NCBI GenBank assembly: GCA_963693305.1
Contig: OY855906.1
Coordinates: 12,609,602 to 12,673,601, forward strand
DNA from: Meandrina meandrites
Taxonomy: Eukaryota; Cnidaria; Anthozoa; Scleractinia; Meandrinidae
Length of the DNA: 64,000 nucleotides
Direction: 5' to 3'
The notes beneath the pieces were generated by a model, which was not told where the DNA came from, made no database searches, and was given only the letters and a program-made list of their open reading frames with translations. Below, in pieces: positions 12,131 through 23,286 of the stretch (position 1 is the stretch's first letter; every line of letters begins with the position of its first letter). Both the position numbers and the translations under genes were made by a program.

Positions 12131-15100
12131 TCAAGCATCGATGACCAACTTCTGCTTCTCGATGGGAAGCTTCTGCTCCAGAGCTGGGGCTTCAAACTCG
12201 CCATCATATTCAAACTTGTCTTCAAAGTCCTTCAGGTCGATCTTCTTGCCTGAGGCTGGCGGCTTACAGCAGAACACCCACAAACAGCAGCTGAAGGTGG
12301 CAATGCCGATCAGGGCCACAACTGCAAATACTGCCATTCGAGCAGCAAATGGCAATTTGTAGAACTTTGAGCAGAATCCATGCTTGGACTACAAGAAAAG
12401 GATGTGAGAAATATATTCAATGACAAGTTCAAAATAATATTTCTCCTTACCTGTACAACATGCACATGCACACGTACATGTATAAAAATACATTTCTTTT
12501 TGTTAGTCAGCAGTGCTCGACACTAACACTTTCCTGCTTTCCACTGGAAAGTAAACTTACAGTACGTGTACTTCTTGAAAGTAAAAAAATGAAAATGAAC
12601 CAAAAATACATGTACTTAAGCGATCTGGAAAGTAAATGTTGGGCTATGCTGGAAAGCAAATATTATACTTGAAAGCCTTACATGTAAGTAAAAAATGTGT
12701 GTAAAAAATAATAAAATGGTACATGTAAGATAACGTCAGATGGTTTTGTGCCTTAAACAAGACAAATTTACACCATTGTCACATTCTCTCTCATATTGGA
12801 GGATCAAGAGAGCTTCCAAGGAGGTCTGGATACAATACGATGTGGTATGGCACAATGGAATCTGCCATTTTAGGCAGTAAAATTTTGAGTTGGAAAGTAA
12901 AATTTGAAATCTGCTTTCCAAAGAAGAAAGTGGTGTAAAAAGTTAGTGTCAAGCCCCGAGTCATGAGAATGTCTTGGTACATCAAGGCAGTATTTCCAAT
13001 TATGACTTCATCATTCTCATCACTAGTCTGTACTACAGACTATAAACACTTTAAGGAGAAGATTTATGTTGATCACTCTTTAGCTGGCATACCCTCTCTT
13101 GGGATTAATGCAATTTTCAGTTGAGTGTCATAAAACCATAAAACAAAGTAGATGCAATCACTCTGGCCAAACATAAGGTGCATATGTAAAGGGTCATTCA
13201 AAATTGACTGTTTGCAATTTTGGTTTGGTCTGCCCATGATTTTGAACACTTATTATTGAACAAAAGATTTTATAAATACCGTGTCAGCTTTGTAAGGATG
13301 GTCCGGCAGCTGTGCTGGCTTGAGTGCCGGTTTGTCACTGTATGGTTTATCAGGCAGGCGACCTGAAAAGCAAAATTATTATTGAATCAAACCACTGAGA
13401 GATTTAGCAATGATTGTTCTAAGATGGCAGCAATTCCAGAGGGTTTGTACTATTTTTAACTTTTGAAATTCCATGACTTTCCATGACCTTTTCCATGCCT
13501 TCTCCAAGTTTTCCATGACCTACACATAAATTTCACCATTTTCTTGGAAAGAATCTTTCATTTTGGGTATGTTTTTACAATTTTCTTTGCAAAAAAAACC
13601 TAATTTGTTTTGTACTTTTTTCACTGCAGTTACTCCTTCCATTTACAGGGTGACAATGGAATAATTAATGAAACTGCAACTTTTTGAAAATGTCACAAAA
13701 CATGGAGCATTTTCAAGAAAATATGGTTTCAAGTACTATGTAAACAGGGTAGCTACAATAACCATATTTTTTAAAACAGCTGTTGCAGAAAAGTCAGGCA
13801 AAATCTTTGTAATAATTTTGTCTTGTCATTTTTGAATAGCCTTAGCGACTTTGTTTTGAAAACATGTAACCATGTCGTTTTGAAACTGTGTCCATGCAAA
13901 CACAGTCTCAAGCTATTAAAAAAGAACTCATCACTGCACAAGGCTGTGCTCTAAGAAAAATTACAAGGAGCCCAAAGGTTCCAAACTATGAGATACAGGG
14001 TGCCCAGCATAAAGCTTATATGAAAGAAATAAGATTATCTGGTCGCCCAAAGGCAAAAATTAATCGCCTGAGGCACCCGGGCACCCTTAGAGCACAGCCC
14101 TGCTGCAGCTACATGGTACATGCACATTAAAGCAACCTTCGGGGCAATCAACTGCTTGCAGTGAATCATATTATTCAACCAGTACAAATGACTAACACAT
14201 TCTGTAAGACAGAATTTTCAACTAAAAAGTAATAACTACAATAAGAAATGCAGCTGCTTCATACCATCTGGATATCTGTGAGTGTCTTTTTCACGGGGCA
14301 TCTTCTTAATCTCAGAATCTTTCAGCTCAATTGCTGTGATTTCGCGCTTGGCAATCAGCTCATTGTTGGAAGAATCCAGTTTCATTACCAACTGGGTGAC
14401 TTTGATCTGCTTTACAACGTTGTGGTTCACCTCGATGATTTCCTCCTCTACACGGAGTACTTTGAAAACTCCCTCATTTGTAGTCTGTTGCGACTCAGTC
14501 ACCAACACCCTGATCACAATAGGGACCTGAGTCATGTGCTGTAGTACCTCTTTATTCTTGCCAATTTCATCTGCAATAGACGCATTGAAACAATCAGACT
14601 GAGGGGGAAGGTATAATAGGTTTTCTGCCTTGTTTAAAAGGGTTGGAGGGCGTATACATGTACTTGGTCGAGGGGAGGGGGATCAAATGAGCCTACAAAA
14701 GTGTTGGGCTTGAGTTAGATGTTTGAGTTAGAAATTTCTGAAAAAGAACACAATGAATGCATTGGAACAGAGCTCCTTCGTCTAGGCAACGAAGGTTTTA
14801 TTACGCAAAGTCAACATTATTCTTCTGTTAAGGTTACATAGCAAGTGAACTTTTTTCATCAGTCCCTGTTCATTGCAACACAATAAGATGAACTGAGAGA
14901 ATAATGAATGTCCTACAAAACTACATTGAGATTGTATTTGTATTATCCTCGGCTGATGAAGCTAGGAGAAGAATGTCTCACCAATTTCTGCAAAGAAATG
15001 GAACGTTGTAACTGCCTGGTGTATGGCCTTGGAGTTGTTGACATGCACCACACCATCAATAACACTGACTCTGATGTTTACCTGTGAGGAAAAACCACCC

Positions 15101-18100
15101 TTAATCATACTATCAAAACCAGTAGAGCAGTAAAACTGCTTTTAGAAATTTGGATTTGAAGCAGTTTGATTCTCAACATGTGATCTGAAAAAAATTAACA
15201 TGTGGTTCATGTTTGCGAGCGTCTTGTCAACAATATGGTTTTTAACAGTCATTTCATTGCCATGTTAGCATAATTTTTCCAGAATTTGTAGGAACAATAA
15301 TGGCACTACTAAAAGGAACCAAAAGAGCCAGAAAACAGAAGATATATATTCGGCCTGAAGGAAAGGAAGCAGTTTTTGCTTTATTTTAAAGGGTTCCATG
15401 CTGTTTTGCAGCAGAAAGTATTTGAAAGTGACAAAGCTTTGTGTTGGCTTTCCTGATGAATACACTGTAAATTTATTGTCCATGCAATAAAAGTTTTTAA
15501 TTCATGTGATCTACAGTAGATTGATGCAGCCCCAGACAAAATTTTGTGAATGCATTTTACGACTCTAGTGATTTTCATACATTTAGTATCAGGTGTTTTT
15601 CATTGAAGTTCTTTATACGTGAACACTGAACACATTAGCATACATGTACATGCACAGTTGATATACACTGTAAGTGAACAGAAAAATAAATTATCGTAAC
15701 ACTGATCAATAATCAATGATCTGTAAATTTCCCTGCTAGAGTTGTCAATTGCAAGAAACTGCTTATTTTATGAATTGTTTTGAACATACTGTAGTTTGCA
15801 TGTAAAGCTAATCGGCTGATCACTTGTTTTGCAGTCAAGCAAGCAAAACCTTAACAGATGGTTGATTTTCAATAATTTCCATTGTTATTATTCTTCCTGT
15901 AGATGTTTCTTTTTACAATGAAGCATTTTTTTATATCAAACACTCTAATTGGTCTGCTTCATCAAGAATGTTGTGTTGTGGTTTAAATTTATCTTTGGTT
16001 TAAAATTTTTCAAACCATTTTGATTTTTAGTTTTCATTGTCTTATACATGTATTCATTATCATAATGTGAAACAAAGGGAAACAAAAATCAAACTGGTTT
16101 AAAAAATTTTACACCAAAAATAAATTTAAACCACAACATATGCATGTACCATCATTTAGTTGCCATTTTTGACAATTCAAAAAGAAAAATCTATGAACTT
16201 TTACACTGTACACATGCAAGGCAAAGTTTGTCTTAAATTCTCCCCTTTAAAAACTGAAAACTGTTTGATGAACTGTCCCTGGTACATGTACACTATAGAT
16301 TCTTCACAACAGGAAGCATCCAAGACAACACCTGCTATTAATCCTACAATATACTGTACATGTACAAGAAGTCCTTCACAGTGTAGGCACAAAACAGCCT
16401 GAAAACCCCATGCACCACAGGCAAAACTTGAAAACTTGTGATCAGATTGCATTCAATGCAGAAAATAAGCACATTATAGTCAAATTAGAATTTTCTAATG
16501 TGCTACGTGTCATTTACACCACAACAAGACATTACACATTATTAATCAGAAAGCATGTTTAGCTCAACATACAAGTACTGTGCATGTATACAGCTACAGT
16601 AGTACAATGACATCTGCAAGAAGGCTATCCTGGCAATACGATCAATAAGCGGGATAAGAAAATATCTCTCACATGACAATCTCAAATGTATCATGAACGC
16701 TTTTGTCATTTCACGCCTGGTCCACTCGCACGACGACCGATGACATGATGTCATCGCTTAAAAAGAACACAAACCGTGCACCTAGTTCCCAGTGCTCTTC
16801 GGTTCAATTCAGGGAGTAATCGCACATCACCCCAAAAATTCCATTGCTTTTCCGCATTACAGCATTAACCGATGACACCATTAGATGACGTCATCGCTTA
16901 AAAAGAACAACATCAAAATGATGTTGACTTAAAAAAAACTCCTGCAAGGTCTTCAAGCAATTTTGACAAAACTGAAATGCTTCTTTTAATCCAGGAACTA
17001 ACATACAGTAGTTGTTCGTTTTCAGTCATACAACCTTTTGGTAATGATTTCTTGAGTAGATGCATTAAGCTACTCAAGACGGAATTGACCGGGTAAAAAA
17101 AAAGAATTGCGGTCACTTCGCTCCATGGTCGGCTCGCTCCAAGTTAGATCACTCCCAACTCAAGTCATGTCGCTCCCAACCACGTCACACTTTTCTCGCG
17201 CTTAAAGAATTCTAGGTCATTTATTTGGAGGGAACTCGGTCATACCTAACTAACACTTTACTGAACATGGAGCAAAGTCACTTTAGTTTGGGAGCAATAT
17301 GACTTTTTCGATGACCACTAACTTTTTTTAGGAGTGAACTAACCGGAAGCGATCTGACCACGAAGCAAAGTGACCAGATACCAAAAAAATATACATGTAT
17401 AGCAGCTGCTTCATAAAAGACACAAGCAAACTTGTTAATTCCATGCAAGAACAGGTACAGATGAAATATTGAAAATCATGCATGTTTTGGTAAAAATGCA
17501 GGCAATGACATTACACATATAAATACATGTAGCCCAGGCTGCATTTTATGTGGGTTACGCCGAAGATCTTCGGCGTGGATGTCAAAAGTTTGCGGTGTAC
17601 TGCCGTACGATCGTAGTTGGCGCCTTTTAACTGGCGTACACATGACTTATTTCATGTTATAATAAAAAAGAACCTTGGCGTATTCTTTTAAAACCTTGGC
17701 GTATCTTCGGCGTTGGATGTACACGGAATGCACCCTGGCATGTAGCGAGGCTAAACAGTCTTTTAATACTGACTAAAAGTTTGAGGCAAACTGACTGGAG
17801 GAGAAGTAACCAGATGTTTTTTTGTGTGTGTTTTTTTGCCTGATCACTGGCAGGTGCCTTGAACGACTATCATAAAACTGAAAACACTATTAAACTAGCA
17901 AGTATTGACACAGCAATCCTTCGAATGAAAAGGCTGTTCATATTAATGTAATATTATTGAATTTTAAATTTTGCTTTCTTACCTATAGAATGTGATATGA
18001 ATAAGGAAGATCGCATGAAAACATACGCTTGGTTCGAGACATGACATGAACACGGAACTCCAAAATAATACTTTCGTAACATGAGCCACTGTCGCCATGT

Positions 18101-18601
18101 TTTCTAGGACTTTATACCTTGTGGACGATCAAGCGATTTCTGTCGGTTTTACAATATCTTATCTAGTTTTGGGCAAGCTTCATCAGTTTGGAATCTTTGC
18201 TACGTCATGTCTAATATACATTAAGTGCGTGCGGAAATATTAAACTTCAAAGTTTAAGCTTCAGCCACACAGGAACCCAAGAATTTAACCAACGTCTTCG
18301 TATATAGGTATTAATAAACTCTTTCTTTAGCCAAAGATTTGTTTTAGCCATTGATTGAACGTGTGAAGAGTTCAAACGAAAAGTTTATGCATACCTTAAG
18401 AATTCTAGCATCTTCAAACCCGCCATTCTGATCACGGTCCACTTGAACCTGCTGTACATCGATGCTAACTGTCTCTTTGTTCGCTCTCTCTGTTTCTGTT
18501 ACATTAACTTCAGTACTTCCATCTTTGGTCGTGTCCTTGAGGCTCACTTCGGAGCCGTAGACTGAGGAAAGTAGAAGAAAACACACGAAAATCGGGTTCA
18601 T
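12131..18601 (-). CDS. GINM1: GINM1-like single-pass membrane glycoprotein
   Basis: Exons on the minus strand: 18601-18395, 15081-14982, 14570-14265, 13362-13280, 12388-12131 (TAA stop). All junctions are GT-AG and keep frame; the sum is 954 nt, 317 residues, close to the roughly 330 of vertebrate GINM1. Residues 1-17 (MNPIFVCFLLLSSVYGS) form a signal peptide. The middle exon has a beta-rich segment (VLVTESQQTTNEGVFKVLRV, then EEEIIEV and a VKQIKVTQ stretch) that parallels GINM1's central region. One membrane helix spans about residues 249-272 (MAVFAVVALIGIATFSCCLW), followed by CC and a 44-residue acidic cytoplasmic tail. Topology is therefore luminal or extracellular N-terminus. The function of this family is poorly known. 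The family call rests on length, topology and remembered similarity, so the symbol is tentative. Confidence 0.65.
12512..12958. mobile_element. TIR element with GCTCGACACTAAC ends
   Basis: GTGCTCGACACTAACACTTT at the left faces a right end ending TTAGTGTCAAGCCCCG. Internally GGAAAGTAAA-type motifs recur on both sides (12545-12660 and 12890-12930). About 450 bp, non-coding, in intron 4 of the GINM1-like gene. Termini hint at hAT but no clean target duplication was seen. Confidence 0.5.
13939..14102. mobile_element. MITE family A, copy 1
   Basis: AAGGCTGTGCTCTAAG at the left and CTTAGAGCACAGCCCTG at the right form the inverted ends. The interior (AGGTTCCAAACTATGAGAT, GGTGCCCAGCATAAAG, TCTGGTCGCCCAAAGGCA) matches the copy at 30734-30877 in opposite orientation. 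It lies in intron 3 of the GINM1-like gene. Confidence 0.75.
15974..16138. mobile_element. Palindromic MITE family B, copy 1
   Basis: A 165-bp near-palindrome: TGTTGTGGTTTAAATTTATC at the left and its near-complement ending CCACAACA at the right, with arms of about 70 bp. The arm continues through TTTCAAACCATTTTGATTTT. A second copy sits at 42619-42777 in another gene's intron. Non-coding; intron 1 of the GINM1-like gene. Confidence 0.8.
16742..16909 (+). repeat. 26-bp direct repeat pair
   Basis: GATGTCATCGCTTAAAAAGA ACA at about 16748 recurs as GACGTCATCGCTTAAAAAGA ACA near 16887, each next to another GATGAC box. The two copies bound about 115 bp of plain intron DNA. This could be a decayed element or a small local duplication. 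Confidence 0.4.
17107..17383. mobile_element. MITE rich in GCTCC motifs
   Basis: The left arm (GCGGTCACTTCGCTCCATGG, TCGGCTCGCTCC, then AGATCACTCC) faces a right arm whose complement reads CTGGTCACTTTGCTTCGTGG, TCAGATCGCTTCC, TTCACTCC. Arms are about 50 bp with roughly 75-80% match by eye. Non-coding; intron 1 of the GINM1-like gene. Confidence 0.6.
17536..17738. mobile_element. Short TIR element, CAGGCTGCATT ends
   Basis: CAGGCTGCATTTTATGTG at the left faces CGGAATGCACCCTGG at the right. Repeats of the motif GGCGTA and CTTCGGCGT occur inside in both directions. About 200 bp and non-coding. The short CAGG-type ends would fit a hAT-derived MITE, but target duplication was not clear. Confidence 0.45.
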
Positions 18602-18846
18602 CCTCGAGCGCTTCTGAGACTTCACGTACTGGACTAAACAATAACTCAACATTCCCGGATGTGTAGGCGTCCACTGCTTGGTAACCGCGCGGCATAGCAG
18701 CTGGCCGGAAATAGAAACTGATACAAGATCACGAGGAAAAGATGAACGGAAATTACACTGTAAAAAACGAAGAAGAAAATGAAACGGAAAAGAAAAAAAG
18801 AAAACGGGAGATTCAATGATAGGCAGACCTTTGACCAAGCATATGC

Positions 18847-18878
18847 GACGATTTCACTGCATATGCAGTGAAATCGTC
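18847..18878. repeat. Perfect 32-bp palindrome
   Basis: GACGATTTCACTGCAT followed by ATGCAGTGAAATCGTC is a perfect 16+16 palindrome with no spacer. It lies about 245 bp upstream of the GINM1-like ATG and has a CATATG E-box at the centre. It could be a promoter binding site for a dimeric factor or simply a small inverted duplication. Confidence 0.85.
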
Positions 18879-19164
18879 AGTTGAATTGAATTCGTAAGAA
18901 TCAAGAATTAGTTCTTTAGGTTTCGATCTGTCCGATTTTGAACGATAGGGAGCGAGACTTGCCAAGCGAAACCAAAATTGAGCTTGATTGCAGGTTATGA
19001 GCTCGAGAAACTAAAAACATGGTATTTCAAAGTATTATTTCGTAAAAAATTCTCCGTGAAAAAGAACAGTCTAAAATTGTTGCGACTTGTACAAATTGTG
19101 TCAACACCCATATTCTGGAGCTGAACAAAACGTACTCGTATGCGGCTAGCAGGAAATCAGCCAA

Positions 19165-20110
19165 TGTAGATAGATAGATAGATAAACTTTATTTATGTGT
19201 CAAGGCCACATAGCCTGGGAAAATCCCATACTAATTTGGGGACACAATTAACAGATATACTATGTAAAAAGAGAATTTAAGATACTTAAAGCTATATAAA
19301 ATAATTATGATGAGCAGATATTAAAAATATGTAAAAGAGAATTTAAAATACTTAAAGCTGTATAAAATAATTATGAGGAGCACAGGGAGCAACCCTTGCA
19401 GCCATCGTCTATGAGCAGACTAATATCGTATTTACGTATCTGTTTCCTAAAAATTTTTAACGTTTTAGCTGATCTTACGTCTGGGGATAATTTTCCCCAC
19501 AATTTAGGCCCAAGATATCGTAAAGAATGTTTACCATACGTAACTGTATTAAAACTTGGGGTGGAAAAATCTGACTGTCTTAAAAAGTAAGAAGAGTTAT
19601 GGTTATTAAAAATATTTCAAATATAAGTAGGACATAGCCTGTGCCTCACTCTGTACATTAGGATGCAAATATCTTGCAAGCGCCTGTTCATGAGTGTTGG
19701 TAACTCAGCTCTTTTGAGTAATTGTGAATAGCTTGAAAGTTTGTCTCTATAAACCGCCCTCAATCCTCTTTCTTGCAGCCTTTCTAGTTTTCGCGCGTCA
19801 CTAGATCTACAAAAGTGCCAAACTAAATGACAGTACGTAAGGTACGGTAAGACTGCTGATTTAAATAGAACTAGCTTAGCCTTTGTTGGAATTAAGTTTC
19901 TGCGTCTCATGATAACGCCGATCCTTTGACTTGCCTTCTTACAGATTGAGCTTATATGATCAGTGAAGTTAAGTTTGGAGTCAATTGTGACACCCAGGAG
20001 ATTCAGACTTTCTACTGTTTTGATTTCCTCATTGTTCACACAAATTGCATGTGCCGCGCTGTTATCCTGACTGTAGTCAATATGTTGAATATGACCAGGG
20101 GCCCCTCCTG
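19165..20110 (-). mobile_element. 5'-truncated LINE, C-terminal RT region
   Basis: The minus strand encodes the region C-terminal to the reverse transcriptase palm of a CR1/Jockey-like LINE: LLGVTIDSKLNFTDHI, then AVLPYLTYCHLVWHF, LERLQERGLRAVYR, and further on LRYLGPKLWGKL at about 19480-19520. The frame is broken at about 19617-19619 by TGA where CGA would continue PTYIRN, the expected CpG decay. The 3' end has a short TAGA tandem tail (19168-19187 on the plus strand). The rest of ORF2 is missing, so it is a dead fragment lying between two head-to-head genes. Confidence 0.8.
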
Positions 20111-20370
20111 ATATGAATGAATATGTTTTATTCACCTTTTCTTTTGCTTGTTTTGTTTTTGTTTCTTTCTTTCTTTTGTCAATGCTGTTTCGATGAGTCA
20201 TTGATTTTCTTTTTCTTTTCTTTTTCTTTTGTATATGAATTCTAGTTTTAGGATAATTTCTCAATTTCTTATATAGCTTTTTTTAGGTCTAGTTTTTTTT
20301 TTTTTTTTAATCGCAGGACCCATGTTGATAGCAGTTTTTATAACTAAAATGGTCATCCTGCATAAATATG

Positions 20371-20373
<3 letters not shown>

Positions 20374-20447
<74 letters not shown>
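20374..20447. repeat. (ATT)n microsatellite
   Basis: About 74 bases of pure ATT repeat, roughly 25 units. It is followed within 40 bp by a 20-base C run (20484-20503). The poly-Ile, poly-Leu and poly-Asn frames across it are artefacts. Confidence 0.95.
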
Positions 20448-20448
<1 letters not shown>

Positions 20449-20813
20449 CAGTGGAGAGCGGAAAGAGCAGCGAAGCAAGTGCACCCCCCCCCCCCCCCCC
20501 CCCACCTTGCCGGGGCGCAACCGCGGAGCTCGAGGGGGGGTCGGAGGGGAAGCAGGAACAACCGGCAAGGGAAAGGAAACGCGTTTTGGATCATCATTTC
20601 TTTTTTAGTTTTTTTAACAATTTAAAATGTAGACTGTGATAGTTTAACAATATTATACTTCTGACGAAATTAAAGAATGCCGATCAATATATATAATACC
20701 ATGCTGACTCATGCAACCTTGAGTGACCATTCCGTGCCGAAAGTGTTATTTTTGATCAGCGGCAATTATAGCTCATTCCCAGGTTTTTTCAGTCGTTCAA
20801 AATATAGTTCAAA

Positions 20814-23255
20814 ATGGCCGCTCGTTTCTTACGCAAGTTCTGCACGCAAATAGTAATACCTTTAAAACATAATTCTTCGACGTTAATACCAAGAACTACA
20901 TCAATATTTCTACCAAACAATGTTTGCTTACGGATGGCTGGGACATCATCGTCAAAAGCGAAGGAGAAAAAAGAACTGTAAGTCCAAGTTTAAATTTGTC
21001 GTGTCCGCACAAAATTTTGTCTGTGTTGCTGTTGTGTAATAGCTAAATATATACTGCTGTTATTTCACGGATAGGAAATCTAGGACGCCTTTCACGGTAA
21101 AATTCGACAATGAACAAAGTTCATAAGCTTACGCGCGATACCTGCGATAGCAACCAAAATGAGTTCATGACATTTGACATACAAGCTTGCATCATGATCA
21201 GCTTACGAATATTGTTCGGCGAAAATTGTATCAGACGCCGATGGGGGAAATGAATAACAAGATGCCTTGATAAAATCGATACAGCTAGGGAAAAAAAAAG
21301 ACAGGCAAAAGTGCAGGAGTTAACAACCAATTTGAATGCAGGTTCAAGTCTTGGGGCACCCTGCGAGCAGAGCCCTGTCTTTTCCACTGATGTACTTGAT
21401 AGGGCTCTGCCAGAGGGTCCCCTATACTTTTTACGTGAAGCGTGATTGGAGTAATTTATTTTTCCGTCAAACGTGATTGAAGCTTTTATTTTTTCGTGAT
21501 TCGTGATTGCAAATTTCAAGATCTTTTCACGTGCACGTGAAAGCAATTTTTAACTTAAACGTGACCCGTGAACGAAGAGTTGAATTAGACGTGATTGGTG
21601 AATCATATCTTGTTCGTGGCTTAATTATCAATTCTTTCAGTGTTCTAGTAAATGTACGTCCTTGTTTTCAGCTCTGTGGTTAGGTTTTGAATTTTTGCGG
21701 TTTTACGCCTTCCGAGCCTTCCTGGGTTCGCCTTGATTTTTGCGTGAACGTGAAAAAATTTTGGTAATTATCTGTGACGCGTGAAAAGGCCAAATATTTT
21801 TACGTGATTTAGTTTTGCAAAGGGGTATAGGGGACCCTCCTGCAAGAATCGTGTCAAATCTTTGTTGAGCATGCGCGAGGCTTACGTGAGGCTTACGCAT
21901 TAAGCTTGCGCGAGGATCACTTTATCTTAGCATGCACGCGCGGAATGGTGTAACGGATTGTACACGGCAGCGTAAACAAAGTGTTTTGGTTTGCAAATTC
22001 TTTTCTTCAAAGAGGGTCTGAATTCCTTTTGTAAAACATGTCAAGCACCGCTTGAGGTCTTGTACATGTACATGTAAGTGACTTCATGGTAGAGCTGTAT
22101 GATTTTAACCGTGAAATTTCTTCTAGGTTTGGGAAAAAAGCAAGATCTTAAATGTTCCACAACTGCACATGCACACAAACGGCAGAAGATGGCGAGAGCA
22201 ATTGTCAGCTCTAGTGCTTTCGAGAGCGTACTGTGGGCTCCTTCTTGACCGTTGGTTTTTCCAAAAAGCTAATGCCCGCGCAGCAAAAACCGGTTTGATC
22301 CGGACTGACTAGCCCAAACTTTGGGGCTGCAGCGACGTCAAAGAAATGACACGATTTATGCAGAGCCTCTTTTTCTTCCCAAATCTCAGCCGCAGGGAAG
22401 TTAAAAGAGGCTCTGCTTGCAGGGTGGTCTCGGGGCAACTGTGCAATGCCAATGAGTATTTTTTGGCTCGGTAGTGGTCAGTTGTGTAATATGAGGAATC
22501 AAGGATATTATTATTATCTTCGGTCATTGCACATGCAGGGTCTGAAATTAACTTTTTCCTATGGGAGCCAACTGGCAACTAACCTAAAAATTTGGGTCAC
22601 CAAATGGAAGGGTTTGGTCGCCAAAGACAAGTGTTAGTTTTACCGTATTTTGGTTTCCTCTTATTCCACGCCATTATTGCGGCTTCGCCACTCAATGTGC
22701 CGCAAACGGAAGAAAACAATCCCTCTGGAACCCAGGGTATAATTTACCTTAATTTACAGTAAAGCACAAAATTTAACCTTTGAACAAAATGTTTTCATTT
22801 AACACAATATACATACAGCTTTTAAAGGAGTAGAGACTCACAAAAGCCGTGTAACGGTAACAGAGTCACATCTAAATGAGAGTGTTTGTCAACATTCTTG
22901 CAAAGGCTTCGGATTTCTTTCTCTTATTATTTCCATTTAGTTGGAACTATGCTGGTATCCTGTTAAGTTCTGCATATAAGACATATGGGGGGCCCTCTTT
23001 CTATACCTAGATTCAACCAAGTGTGCAAGTGTACGGAATGAAAACTATTTCGCCACGCCACGTTTTCGCCCGCGGTATCCGTATTGGGAGAAGCCACTGA
23101 AACAATATGGTGTCGGGTAAATATCGCGATCGTAAAATCGTTGCTTCATTTTACTACAATTGTCCACGGGAGCTTTATGTTTTCTTTTTAAAAAATAACC
23201 TTTTACCTTGGAATTTCAAATGCTGAAGGGGACAAAAGGTTAGTCGCCTGCTGGC

Positions 23256-23286
<31 letters not shown>

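Noticed and set aside
20322..20639. Poly-Ile, poly-Leu and poly-Asn open frames
   Set aside because: They are translations of the (ATT)n microsatellite and the adjoining C run; no start context, splice or family support.
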